Assembly (NCBI RefSeq): GCF_013266735.1
Contig: NZ_JABSNU010000016.1
Coordinates: forward strand, 1 to 64,000
DNA: 64,000 bases
Direction: 5' to 3'
From: Pedobacter foliorum
GTDB lineage: Bacteria > Bacteroidota > Bacteroidia > Sphingobacteriales > Sphingobacteriaceae
Each line of letters opens with the position of its first letter. Position 1 is the stretch's first letter. Of the stretch, positions 6,814 to 15,527 are shown one piece after another. The position numbers were made by a program, and so were the translations under genes. The notes below the pieces were generated by a model, which saw only the letters and a list, made by a program, of their open reading frames with translations, searched no databases and was not told the DNA's origin.

Positions 6814-7884
6814 TTATAAGTTTTTAGATTCAGTTAGTTCAATCTTTTTTTCTCCCGAAGGCCGCTTCATCTCGCCTCTGCCTTTTGGTATACCAAAAAT
6901 GGGATTACCATCCTTTCCAAAGGTAAATTGTTGTAGGTACACCTCTCTATTATCCCAACCGCCATCCAAAGCAGCTTTAGAATGATAATAAATCCAATAT
7001 TCAGTATCATCAGGTGAAGTAGTCATACTTGCATGTCCTAACCCATGAACAGTAGCAGTCCCTTGAAATACAGGCTTAGCAGATTTAACCCATGAAAGAG
7101 GGCTCAGTGGATCTTTACCACTTGTTAAACGAAGCTGTCCTAATTTATAGTGCTCGGTCCAGGAACCGCGGGTAGAGTAGATGATAAATACATCATCATT
7201 ATGTTTCAATATTTGAGGTCCCTCTTGCAATACGATATGCTCACCCTTTTCCCACTCACGTTCGGGTCTCGATAACAACACACGTCTCCCTAATGTCCAG
7301 GGGTTTTTCATTTCTGCAATATAAAGATTCTGGTCTACATCATGATGATCATGAAGTGTTTCCCAACCAGACCAAACCGCATATTTTTTACCATTCAACT
7401 CCAAAACAGTCATATCGATAGCCCAGCAATTGTCCTTCTTTTGATTAGGATCATCACCGGTGTAAATCATTCCTTTATCAGTATAAGGCCCAAAAGGGTT
7501 ATCGCTTTCCAGAACCCCTGTCCGTTGAGCATAAAAAGGTACACCGTTGTGGACTGAGCCGGCATAATAAATATACCATTTACCATCAATGTAATGGATT
7601 TCGGGTGCCCAAAGGTTAAAACTATTCCACTTGCCCTGAGGAGGTGTCCATACTACTTCTTTCTTTTCGAATTTGGTTAGATATCTGGATTCCGTAACTG
7701 CAAACCCTCCTTTTTCATTAAAAATGGTATAATACTTACCATTTTGCTTTGTAACATATGGATCAGCTCCTTTACGAAGTGGATTCAAAAAGGTTTCAGA
7801 GACTTTACCTTTATCGGTTTGTTGAGCAATTAGGCTTGATGAAAATGGGATTAAAAGAAAAATGACCCAAAGGATTTTGTTCAT
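6814..7884 (-). CDS. Exported glycoside hydrolase family 43
   Basis: GH43 enzymes (five-bladed propeller) cleave arabinofuranosides, xylosides or related sugars. A signal peptide (hydrophobic 4-20, cut near I-A-Q-Q) is followed by the three expected acidic positions: G-A-D-P-Y-V (catalytic base Asp), A-I-D-M-T-V-L (pKa-modulating Asp) and L-Q-E-G-P-Q-I-L (acid Glu). The segment W-A-P-E-I-H-Y-I-D-G-K-W-Y-I-Y-Y is a typical blade. Length 356 aa indicates a single domain. No close partner; it may supply pentoses or side-chain sugars for the neighbouring glycan genes. Subfamily and substrate cannot be read from the sequence. Confidence 0.9.
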   Translation of the reverse strand: MNKILWVIFLLIPFSSSLIAQQTDKGKVSETFLNPLRKGADPYVTKQNGKYYTIFNEKGGFAVTESRYLTKFEKKEVVWTPPQGKWNSFNLWAPEIHYIDGKWYIYYAGSVHNGVPFYAQRTGVLESDNPFGPYTDKGMIYTGDDPNQKKDNCWAIDMTVLELNGKKYAVWSGWETLHDHHDVDQNLYIAEMKNPWTLGRRVLLSRPEREWEKGEHIVLQEGPQILKHNDDVFIIYSTRGSWTEHYKLGQLRLTSGKDPLSPLSWVKSAKPVFQGTATVHGLGHASMTTSPDDTEYWIYYHSKAALDGGWDNREVYLQQFTFGKDGNPIFGIPKGRGEMKRPSGEKKIELTESKNL

Positions 7885-7980
7885 AACGGAATACTTTGGC
7901 TAAATATACAAAAAGCACAAGAAGCTCACAGCGAGTGTTTGAATTTTAAAAAACATATATGCAGGTTAGAAAAAACCTGA

Positions 7981-8181
7981 TTAGACCATTTCAATTATTG
8001 TAGTATGTGGTCCTGGATTATACCTCCAAATTAGAACAACAACCAATAACAGCACAGCAACTAACGCAATTGCAGCATACTTATTTGAGGTTGATTGTTT
8101 ATTTTCCTTTCTACCTTCAACTCCCTCCCAATAAGCCACTCCCTGAAAAATACCAAAAAGTAATTCTAGAATAAAATACAT
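7981..8181 (-). CDS. Small membrane protein (66 aa), unknown
   Basis: Two hydrophobic segments, an N-terminal one (Y-F-I-L-E-L-L-F-G-I-F) and a stronger one near 36-52 (A-I-A-L-V-A-V-L-L-L-V-V-V-L-I-W), separated by a charged E-G-R-K-E-N-K loop. Not recognised. It has its own 97-bp gap from the GH43 gene and could form a short operon with it. Coding is supported by the clean membrane pattern only. Confidence 0.5.
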   Translation of the reverse strand: MYFILELLFGIFQGVAYWEGVEGRKENKQSTSNKYAAIALVAVLLLVVVLIWRYNPGPHTTIIEMV

Positions 8182-8317
8182 ATAACTACCATCTAATTTA
8201 CAGCAAGATAACTAAAACAATTCACTAAATAACTGAAAGAATGGTCTAATGAAAATAAATTAGTAACTTAAACTTATAAAAATATTGTCTTTCATAAGCT
8301 AACCAAATACTATTAAC

Positions 8318-8848
8318 GTGACTCATACTTATTCAATCTCCACAGAAGATGATCTCTTTATTAAGAATCAAATCAAGAAAAGCCTTATCCTTTTCATTGG
8401 CATGTGTATTGCATCTCTAGCACTATGCGTTCTTTTCATGCTTGAAAAATTCCACACTATTGATTGGGGCGCCATTTTTCTTTGTGTACTCTTCTTCCTC
8501 TTTCCGCTTTCATTCAGCATTAGAGTATTCCGCAAGGCGATAAAACTTCATCAGCACTTAATAAAGGAAATTGATATAGAGGACGATATAATTACCCTTA
8601 CCGGATATAAATCATTCGGAAAAGAAACGCCGAACTACAGGCTATATTTAAAGAACTATCAATATGAAAAGGGTATTCAAAATTTAATGCAGAAATCAAT
8701 TAATACATTCAAAACAAAAGACACTTATATTTTAATATCTAAAGAAGATCCTAATCAACATTTTTACTTCATCAGCTCTTTTTGGAAGCAATGGGATGAA
8801 ATCCAAGGTTTATTTCTAAATGACTATTTACAATCTAAAGCAGGTTAG
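8318..8848 (+). CDS. Two-TM protein of unknown function, YcxB-like architecture
   Basis: A 176-aa protein from a GTG start: M-T-H-T-Y-S-I-S-T-E-D-D-L. Two membrane segments (about 22-44 and 50-68) are followed by a soluble beta-rich part (I-D-I-E-D-D-I-I-T-L-T-G-Y, then Y-I-L-I-S-K-E-D-P-N-Q-H-F-Y-F-I). This resembles the two-helix plus PH-like layout of YcxB-type proteins, without diagnostic residues. The stop is followed at once by the next membrane-protein frame, so the two form an operon. Function unknown. Confidence 0.65.
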   Translation: MTHTYSISTEDDLFIKNQIKKSLILFIGMCIASLALCVLFMLEKFHTIDWGAIFLCVLFFLFPLSFSIRVFRKAIKLHQHLIKEIDIEDDIITLTGYKSFGKETPNYRLYLKNYQYEKGIQNLMQKSINTFKTKDTYILISKEDPNQHFYFISSFWKQWDEIQGLFLNDYLQSKAG

Positions 8849-8872
8849 TTGATAAAGCCTAAATCTGAATCA

Positions 8873-9406
8873 ATGAAAGAATATAAAAAGCTCACCCCTC
8901 CATCAAAAAAAAGAACAATTTGGACCTACATAAATTGCATTGTAATTATCCTTTGCATTTATGCTGGAATTTTTCAACAATACCATAGGGTTAATTTAGC
9001 AAGTGCCGGCATGCTCCTTATTATTAGCTGGCATACACTGAATGCTTTAAAAAGATTATGGATAGACACCAGCGAAATGAATTGGGTCAAACACCTATTC
9101 CCTCTTGTAATATTAATTACCTTAGGTCTATCTGCCGTAGCAATAGGTAAACTTGAGAAAGTCTACCTTGACCATCAACTGACAAATTACGGCCTAACGA
9201 TTACTGGAAAAGTAGAAATTGTAAACACGCGTGAATTCCCTATACTTTACGCTTATTACAGTCGCTACGCCTTAGTTCGCTACAAACTCAACAATAGATA
9301 CTTCATGAAAGAAATAGACAACAAGAAGCAAAAGCTTGTTCAAGGGGATAGCATAAAACTCAAAGTATCAACTCAGCATCCTGAAATAGTTGAAGCGGTA
9401 TATTAA
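8873..9406 (+). CDS. Multi-TM protein of unknown function
   Basis: About three membrane segments in the first 105 residues, then a beta-rich extracytoplasmic tail (L-T-I-T-G-K-V-E-I-V-N-T, R-Y-A-L-V-R-Y-K-L-N-N-R-Y). I prefer the ATG at 8873 to the TTG directly after the previous stop; the TTG would add eight residues. It overlaps the 3' end of the convergent phosphoesterase gene by 4 bp (shared TTAA). Not recognised. Confidence 0.6.
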   Translation: MKEYKKLTPPSKKRTIWTYINCIVIILCIYAGIFQQYHRVNLASAGMLLIISWHTLNALKRLWIDTSEMNWVKHLFPLVILITLGLSAVAIGKLEKVYLDHQLTNYGLTITGKVEIVNTREFPILYAYYSRYALVRYKLNNRYFMKEIDNKKQKLVQGDSIKLKVSTQHPEIVEAVY

Positions 9407-10332
9407 ACCGCCTCATACTTAATATATTCACTTTCAAAACTCCCATCATCATAGAGATTTAAAAGAGAGTACCCAGGTACAGTTTCCCTATAAGCACTTT
9501 TACCGTCATCACCGGGCTCCCACCAGAAACCACTTGTAGCACCATTGCACAGATAAGTCACATCATTATACCAAACTTTATCAAGCAAGTGAATATGCCC
9601 ACTTAGACAAAGTTTAATGTTCTTATTCTTGTTAAAAACCTCGATAAACTTCAAAATATCCAGATGGTTGTAGCTTCCACTAACCTTAAATGGACCTCTA
9701 ATGTCTGGTTTATTATCTACAATACCTGTACAGCTCAGTAAAGGATAATGCGACATAATCAATGTAGATCTATCCTTAGCATTCTTTTCTACGTCTTTTA
9801 CAAACCAGTTCCATTGTTCATCATCAAGCATCCCCGGGTTTGTAGGATGATTACTATCCAACATAATAAAATGCCAACCATTTTTATCAAAGCTGTAATA
9901 GTTATGCTCCATTCGCAGCATCTTTAACACTCCGGCTTTGCCTCCTAACTCGTCATCTTTACCTTGCCACCACATATCATGATTTCCCAACACATGATAC
10001 ATCGGAATATTTTTAACCACCTCGACACTTTCATTCCAACAAGCCCATTGCTGCTCTACCCTATCCTTAGTAATGTTGTCGTAATCCGCAGCGTAAATAG
10101 TATCTCCACCGTTAAGAATAAAATCTACCTTGTCTTTCTTAATCATTTCCAGACATTTCTTAAAACGGGCTACCGCATTATGTTCTGGCCTGATATGCAC
10201 ATCAGTGATATGTGCAACTTTTAAAACTTTCTTTTTCTTTACTTGAGCAGCAGTTGATACCTCTGCAACACTGCTCAATGCAACAGTCCCTACTGTAACT
10301 CCAAGTGATTTAATTAAATCTCTTCTTTTCAT
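9403..10332 (-). CDS. Exported calcineurin-like metallophosphoesterase 1
   Basis: Two-metal phosphoesterase of 309 aa. The N-terminus M-K-R-R-D-L-I-K-S-L-G-V with a hydrophobic stretch and alanine-rich end is a Tat-type signal. All metal-binding motifs are present: T-D-V-H, G-G-D-T, G-N-H-D, S-H-Y-P and S-G-H-I-H. Substrate unknown; members act on phosphomonoesters or diesters. It lies downstream of a second phosphoesterase and a LamG-nuclease/phosphatase gene on the same strand with gaps of 36 and 3 bp, an evident operon. Confidence 0.85.
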   Translation of the reverse strand: MKRRDLIKSLGVTVGTVALSSVAEVSTAAQVKKKKVLKVAHITDVHIRPEHNAVARFKKCLEMIKKDKVDFILNGGDTIYAADYDNITKDRVEQQWACWNESVEVVKNIPMYHVLGNHDMWWQGKDDELGGKAGVLKMLRMEHNYYSFDKNGWHFIMLDSNHPTNPGMLDDEQWNWFVKDVEKNAKDRSTLIMSHYPLLSCTGIVDNKPDIRGPFKVSGSYNHLDILKFIEVFNKNKNIKLCLSGHIHLLDKVWYNDVTYLCNGATSGFWWEPGDDGKSAYRETVPGYSLLNLYDDGSFESEYIKYEAV

Positions 10333-10368
10333 TTGGTTATTTTGTGTGTTAAATTTTAGTTATTGAGG

Positions 10369-11337
10369 TTAGCCAAGCTTCCTATCTGAAATATAGGGAA
10401 CAATAGGATAAATATAATCATCCATTTTTACTCCTAGTTTTTCCGGAGATGAACCTACAAAAACAGTCTTTTTACCTTTAATCGTGATTTTCCCTTTATG
10501 GTCAATTTCAATCATTGCCCATATTGGATCTTTGTAAGGCACGGTATACTTGAGATTTGGATGCGCTTTATCAACCTCCTCAGAATAACGGATTTCTTTG
10601 TAATTATCTCCAAGCCACTGGTAGGATGCACTGTTGATTTGCACGTAATGGATACCATTGATGTGATTGTAATAATCCTGATGATGGTGGCCGCTCATAA
10701 CCAGAATAACCTTTTGCTTACCAGCCTTTTCATTTGCTTTCTCCAGGGTATATCGTAGCAAGGTGCCGTTTTCAAGCCCACCAGCATCATTATCTAACCC
10801 TTGGTGACAAAAGATAACTGTTGAAAAAGAAGTCTCATCAAGATCTTTTCTCAACCACTCTAATTGAACCGGGGAAATATAACGTGCGTATCCTTTTGGA
10901 CGGTCGGCACTTTCATTATGCTCATTCCCATCAAGAACCACAATATGAAATCCATTAGCATCAAATGAATAGTATTTTGCTTTAGCATTCCAAAACTCGA
11001 CCACCTGATCACGAGTATATCCTCCATCATTATCATGATTGCCAATTACATGATATTTAGGCCCATTAAATTGATTCCAAACATCTAATAATGGAGCATT
11101 ACTTTTTTTAGGTATACAGAAATCTCCTCCTTGTATAATAAAATTGGGTTTCTCTGCATTCATTTCCTTAATAAAGGTCGACAAGCGTTCTATACCATCA
11201 TGCATAATATCATGATGGAGGTCAGTGATCATTCCAAACCTGATTTTTTTATCCACCGGACTTAACTCAGGATAACGTGCAAAAAGCAAAGTACCACCTG
11301 CTAACCCTGTTGTTTTTAAAAATTCTTTTCTGTCCAT
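10369..11337 (-). CDS. Exported calcineurin-like metallophosphoesterase 2
   Basis: A 322-aa paralogue of its neighbour, starting M-D-R-K-E-F-L-K-T-T-G-L-A-G-G (Tat-like, one Arg replaced by Lys, so transport route is uncertain). Motifs T-D-L-H-H, G-G-D-F, G-N-H-D-N-D-G-G, F-C-H-Q-G and S-G-H-H-H give a complete metal site. Middle gene of a three-gene operon. Only 3 bp separate it from the LamG gene upstream, implying coupled translation. Confidence 0.85.
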   Translation of the reverse strand: MDRKEFLKTTGLAGGTLLFARYPELSPVDKKIRFGMITDLHHDIMHDGIERLSTFIKEMNAEKPNFIIQGGDFCIPKKSNAPLLDVWNQFNGPKYHVIGNHDNDGGYTRDQVVEFWNAKAKYYSFDANGFHIVVLDGNEHNESADRPKGYARYISPVQLEWLRKDLDETSFSTVIFCHQGLDNDAGGLENGTLLRYTLEKANEKAGKQKVILVMSGHHHQDYYNHINGIHYVQINSASYQWLGDNYKEIRYSEEVDKAHPNLKYTVPYKDPIWAMIEIDHKGKITIKGKKTVFVGSSPEKLGVKMDDYIYPIVPYISDRKLG

Positions 11338-11340
11338 TTC

Positions 11341-12939
11341 TTATTTTTTTAATTGAAATACCGTCATTACAGCTGCGTGATCTGAAGGAAACATTACCGG
11401 ATGATAATCAACAACCCTCGATTCAATAGGATTAAGATCCTTTCCTTTATAATAAATAAAGTCGATTCTATCCCTTACTCCATAAAGGCCTGTTGTGGTC
11501 GCTGCTCTTCCCCCCCAGGTTAATCCTGGATCCAACAATGGATTAATATGCAATTCTCTGTAACTATCCGAAAACCCTGCCTTTAACATTTCCTTACTTT
11601 CAGGCCATTCCACAGCTCTGTTATAATGAATAGCTTTAGTTTCTTCTATCCAATCCAGGTGAGATCCCATATTAAAATCCCCTCCCATAATTATAGGTAA
11701 ATTGTCAGTATTTTTAAGATACGGATCAATCCTTTTTAGAATTTCCTTTATTTCGGCATGGCGGGTAGTAGCCTCATCCTGGATCAATTCCTGAGGACTT
11801 TCATTCTTTTGTCTAATGCTGGCATCAACATCAGGCAAGTAATTTAGCCAGGTATTAAAATAGATCAACTTCTTATTGGGACCCAGCTTTAATTTTACCC
11901 CACCAAAATTACTGGGACGGAATTCCCTAATAGTTTCGGTTATCGGGTAACGACTCATGATGGAAAGATTCGGGCTAATTAGATAAAAGTAGTATCCTAA
12001 TGAATCAGCAATGGTTTCTCCTGAGCCATAAGTTTCTATTAATCCTATGATATCGGCATTGCTTGATTTAATGGTTTCAATTACGCGTTCAAGTCCAACG
12101 GCTTGTCCATATCTATGTCCGCCATGCCAAATATTCCATGAGAATATTTTCAAATGAGTAGGATCGTATACTTCCTCCTTTACAATAGTATTTGGAAAAA
12201 ACTGTAAATACTGCTTTTCTACTTCACTTGCTGAGATAACACCATTCCATACTTTTACTTCATCAATAAAACCATTAAAAGCATTCCATTGGCCATTAGA
12301 TCCATACTCCCATTTTTCATCAGAACCACCTATAACTGTCGAAAGTTGGGTTCCAAAGCCACCAAGACCAGGTGTATTATAGATTGCTGTATTCTTTCCA
12401 TCTAAATATAGCCAGACTTCTTGTTTCTCACGATGAACACTAAGAACAATCTGATGCCACTTACCATCATTTATACGCTGCCTTTCTGCAGTTGGTTTAT
12501 AATCATACCGTTGTTTTCCATCATTTAAGATTAATGCCCATGCACCATTTTCCTGAGTATAAAGTTGCCATCCTACAGTTGAAAGGTCATCAGCAATTTT
12601 ATTCCCCATAATTGAGGTTCCCATTTTAGCATTAGGCAAAGTCTTTATCCAAATCTGCACAGAAAATGATGTCTTTCCCTCAAGCTGAGGTAAAGCTCCT
12701 TTACTCAGTTTAACCGGCCTTCTTAAAATTGCATTTGATGAAAGATCTAACGCTTTTCCACTCAAACCTTTGGAATATTGCGATTGCTGCAGGTCAACCC
12801 CATAATAGGCCGTGTCTTTTTGAGTAATGTTCTCTTTAAAATTGAAATCATCAAAATTCAGATAAAAGGCAGGTTCCTGAGCATTGGCATTTATCTGATA
12901 AATAAGGAGAGCGAAGATTATGGTTATTTTTAGCTTCAT
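11341..12939 (-). CDS. LamG / endonuclease-exonuclease-phosphatase fusion, exported
   Basis: A 532-aa protein with a signal peptide (cut near N-A-N-A-Q), a LamG/concanavalin-like sandwich (about 25-245; K-W-H-Q-I-V-L-S-V and G-F-I-D-E-V-K-V-W-N are diagnostic) and an EEP catalytic domain (about 262-532). EEP residues are intact: S-W-N-I-W-H, G-L-I-E-T-Y (metal Glu), G-G-D-F-N-M, R-I-D-F-I-Y-Y and P-S-D-H-A-A-V. The EEP fold covers nucleases, sphingomyelinases and sugar or inositol phosphatases. With a carbohydrate-binding-like domain and two phosphoesterases beside it, a role in removing phosphate from glycans or glycolipids is likelier than DNA degradation; that is inference. First gene of the operon. 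Confidence 0.85.
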   Translation of the reverse strand: MKLKITIIFALLIYQINANAQEPAFYLNFDDFNFKENITQKDTAYYGVDLQQSQYSKGLSGKALDLSSNAILRRPVKLSKGALPQLEGKTSFSVQIWIKTLPNAKMGTSIMGNKIADDLSTVGWQLYTQENGAWALILNDGKQRYDYKPTAERQRINDGKWHQIVLSVHREKQEVWLYLDGKNTAIYNTPGLGGFGTQLSTVIGGSDEKWEYGSNGQWNAFNGFIDEVKVWNGVISASEVEKQYLQFFPNTIVKEEVYDPTHLKIFSWNIWHGGHRYGQAVGLERVIETIKSSNADIIGLIETYGSGETIADSLGYYFYLISPNLSIMSRYPITETIREFRPSNFGGVKLKLGPNKKLIYFNTWLNYLPDVDASIRQKNESPQELIQDEATTRHAEIKEILKRIDPYLKNTDNLPIIMGGDFNMGSHLDWIEETKAIHYNRAVEWPESKEMLKAGFSDSYRELHINPLLDPGLTWGGRAATTTGLYGVRDRIDFIYYKGKDLNPIESRVVDYHPVMFPSDHAAVMTVFQLKK

Positions 12940-12979
12940 GGGATTTGGTTCGTGTGAAGTACATTAAACCTCACGCCTT

Positions 12980-13021
12980 AAAGATACAAATACTAAACAA
13001 ATGTTTAATATTTGTATCTTT
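12980..13021. promoter_or_regulatory. 42-bp near-perfect palindrome between divergent phosphoesterase genes
   Basis: Twenty-one-base arms pair at every position except 14/29 and the central A-A. The outer arm is AAAGATACAAATA. It lies 40 bp upstream of the LamG gene and 138 bp upstream of the divergent phosphoesterase gene, where a large dimer- or tetramer-binding operator would sit. AT-richness and the absence of a T run after the stem argue against a terminator. The remaining interval to 13159 shows nothing else clear. Confidence 0.65.
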
Positions 13022-13159
13022 AATTTTATAACAACTATAAGTAAAGATTTTGTGAAGACTAATTATTTAACCTAATCATAACTTCAAATCTTATTTACTT
13101 AACTCCAACAACCTTATTATTGCTATTTTTAATAGAAATAACATTTCTAAAGTTTCACT

Positions 13160-14002
13160 ATGTCGAACAGAAGAATTTTCCTTAAAGGTAGCCTCGCAAG
13201 TATATTACTAGCAGGTCTTTCAAAAAGTGTTTCCGCTTTAACACCGAAAATGCATACTAACTTACCTGTGGGAGCAAAAGCGAAGCTTCGCTTTGTAATT
13301 GCATCAGACGGTCATTATGGTCAACCGGGAACGGATTATAAAAAAGACCATGATAATATCGTTCAATGGATTAATGAAGCCCATGATATAAACCCACTTG
13401 ATTTTGTGATCATTAATGGAGACCTTGTTCATGATCGTCCTGAGCTACTCTCTGAAGTAAAAACCAATTATTTTGACAAACTCAAAGTACCATTTTATGC
13501 TATCCCAGGTAATCACGACCATGCAGATACTGCCCTTTGGAAATCTGTTTTTGGCTACGAAGATAATTACTCATTTGAAAAAAATGGTATAGGTTTTATT
13601 CTTGCTAATACCTCAGATACAAAAGGAGCTTATTTATGCCCTGACAAAAACTTTATAAAACAAGAACTCGAAAAACTTAAAAACTTAAAGACTGTGCTGG
13701 TAGTTTTACATATCCCTCCACATTCCTGGGTACCAGAAAGTCCATTCGTCGATTGTGCTGAAACAATAAGTATCCTACACAGTTACAGTAATGTTAAAGC
13801 TGTTTTTCATGGGCACGACCATAGCCTTGACGCAGTATTTTACACCAACAAATTACCCCATTTTTTTGACGCCCATTTTGGCGGTAATTGGGGCACAAAA
13901 TATAAAGGATACAGAATCGTTGAAATAGACGAAACAAATAAAATAACTACATACCAGGTTAATGCAAGCAAAAACCCAATACTGAATGAAACTACTTTTT
14001 AA
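13160..14002 (+). CDS. Exported calcineurin-like metallophosphoesterase 3
   Basis: A 280-aa protein with a Tat-like start (M-S-N-R-R-I-F-L-K-G-S-L-A, R-R followed by hydrophobic stretch). The metal site is present but the first motif is S-D-G-H instead of D-x-H with a hydrophobic middle, as in some phosphodiesterase subgroups; the rest is I-N-G-D-L-V-H-D, G-N-H-D-H-A-D, L-H-I-P-P-H and G-H-D-H-S-L-D. It faces the operon of the other two across the 42-bp palindrome and converges on the LuxR-type gene with an 11-bp gap. Confidence 0.85.
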   Translation: MSNRRIFLKGSLASILLAGLSKSVSALTPKMHTNLPVGAKAKLRFVIASDGHYGQPGTDYKKDHDNIVQWINEAHDINPLDFVIINGDLVHDRPELLSEVKTNYFDKLKVPFYAIPGNHDHADTALWKSVFGYEDNYSFEKNGIGFILANTSDTKGAYLCPDKNFIKQELEKLKNLKTVLVVLHIPPHSWVPESPFVDCAETISILHSYSNVKAVFHGHDHSLDAVFYTNKLPHFFDAHFGGNWGTKYKGYRIVEIDETNKITTYQVNASKNPILNETTF

Positions 14003-14013
14003 AACTACATACC

Positions 14014-14775
14014 CTATATTAAACCTTGCAAAACACAAGCCTTAACCAATTGTGCTGAATTTCTACAATCAGACTTGCTCAATATATTGCAGCGATGCTT
14101 TTTAACAGTTAAATCACTAATAAAAAGTTTTTCTGCAATTTCATTGTTATTAAGTCCATTGCTTATACACCTGATAATGTCTATCTCCCGTTTAGAAAAC
14201 TTCATGGTATTCTGCATGGTGCTTCCCGGATTAATATTCATATAGGATGGCTCACCATTTATCCCCAAAAGTGAGTACTGATAAGTATTATAATTACTCA
14301 AGTGATCTATCCTTGTGTGAATATTAAGACATTTACCGTACCCCCCATTGCTATCTAATGTGAGCATTAATGCCTGGTGATTAATTAAGGCATAATCTCC
14401 ATTACCAAGTCGCCCCCTTAAATTGTACACCTTTTTATATTTCAACAGCTTTTCCCTTTTAATATTCTTATGAAAAAAATTTGCTATAGTGGATTCTGCC
14501 AGAGCGGTAAACTCCACATCTTCAGGATGAATTGCATTAAGAACATCATTAAAAGTCACGGTTTCAGGATCAAAACCATGAATATCTCTTATCCCAGGAC
14601 TAATATGTGATAAAGACATGTCATAGAAATCAATAACATAATAATAAAATGGGCCCGGGCTAATAATTGAATTCGTTAGATCATCAAAAGTTAATTGAGG
14701 CAGTTCGGTGCTTTCCATACCTACATTATGCGGTTGCAACCAAACATCGCGAAGTTTTTGTAGTTGAGAACTCAT
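14014..14775 (-). CDS. PAS-like / LuxR-type transcription factor
   Basis: Ends with a clear LuxR HTH: F-S-K-R-E-I-D-I-I-R-C-I-S-N-G-L-N-N-N-E-I-A, then S-D-L-T-V-K-K-H-R. The first 170 residues look like a PAS sensor (Y-V-I-D-F-Y, I-H-P-E-D-V), a combination frequent in Bacteroidota. The frame is open from a TTG at 14832; the ATG at 14775 (M-S-S-Q-L-Q-K-L-R) is more credible. The signal sensed and target genes are unknown; phosphoesterase and mannosidase genes lie either side. Confidence 0.8.
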   Translation of the reverse strand: MSSQLQKLRDVWLQPHNVGMESTELPQLTFDDLTNSIISPGPFYYYVIDFYDMSLSHISPGIRDIHGFDPETVTFNDVLNAIHPEDVEFTALAESTIANFFHKNIKREKLLKYKKVYNLRGRLGNGDYALINHQALMLTLDSNGGYGKCLNIHTRIDHLSNYNTYQYSLLGINGEPSYMNINPGSTMQNTMKFSKREIDIIRCISNGLNNNEIAEKLFISDLTVKKHRCNILSKSDCRNSAQLVKACVLQGLI

Positions 14776-14934
14776 TGAGAGGAGATTTAATTTAGTATAT
14801 ATTAAGTACGGGATTATTTCTGAAGAAACCAAAATATAAATCCCTGCCTAAGAGGTACATTTAGCTACAAGCAAGGGTTAAAAAGACTACCTTCACCGGC
14901 ATACGGTTTTACTTTCGTATTAACCCCATCCTTT

Positions 14935-15525
14935 TTGGAAAACACCTTTAATTGCCTCATCGATTCTTTTATAGACCAACAAGTAGGCATAGCCGATCAC
15001 TTTTTAAGTGAAAGCCTTGCTGCCGATCTAAAGAAAAACCTTATTTCCCTTTACAGCAACAAAATGCTTCTTTCGGCAGGAACCGGAAACGACAAAATAA
15101 TTAGACATAATTCGGAAGTACGGGGCGACCGTATCTACTGGCTCGACAGAGATCATGATACACCTTGTGAAAATGCTTTCTTTATACTCATGGACAACTT
15201 TGTAAAGCATTTAAATGAAACATGTTATACAGGAATCACAGGCTATGAATTTCATTACACCTTATACGAAAAAGGCAGTTTCTATAAAAAACACCTCGAT
15301 CAGTTCAAAAATAACGACAGCAGGAAGTACTCAATGATTATCTATTTAAATTCAGATTGGGTATTTGCCGATGGTGGCGAACTCTGTATCCATCATGATG
15401 ATCATTTGCAAAATATATCACCACAAAACAGAAAGGGCGTCTTTTTTAAAAGTAATGAAATTATGCACGAGGTATTACTCACCCACCAACCAAGGATGAG
15501 TATTACCGGGTGGCTAAAAATTTAA
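14935..15525 (+). CDS. 2OG-Fe(II) oxygenase, prolyl-4-hydroxylase type
   Basis: Iron and 2-oxoglutarate dependent dioxygenase, cytoplasmic. The double-stranded beta-helix shows the H-x-D pair in Y-K-K-H-L-D-Q-F, the distal histidine in I-M-H-E-V and the 2OG-binding arginine in P-R-M-S-I-T-G-W. The N-terminal half matches SM-20/P4Hc proteins that hydroxylate proteins. The start is TTG at 14935 (M-E-N-T-F-N-C); no better codon is near. It converges on the GH92 gene with a 2-bp gap. Substrate unknown. Confidence 0.8.
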   Translation: MENTFNCLIDSFIDQQVGIADHFLSESLAADLKKNLISLYSNKMLLSAGTGNDKIIRHNSEVRGDRIYWLDRDHDTPCENAFFILMDNFVKHLNETCYTGITGYEFHYTLYEKGSFYKKHLDQFKNNDSRKYSMIIYLNSDWVFADGGELCIHHDDHLQNISPQNRKGVFFKSNEIMHEVLLTHQPRMSITGWLKI

Positions 15526-15527
15526 AA

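Noticed and set aside
12980..13021. Bidirectional terminator
   Set aside because: It lies between two divergent gene starts, not between gene ends.
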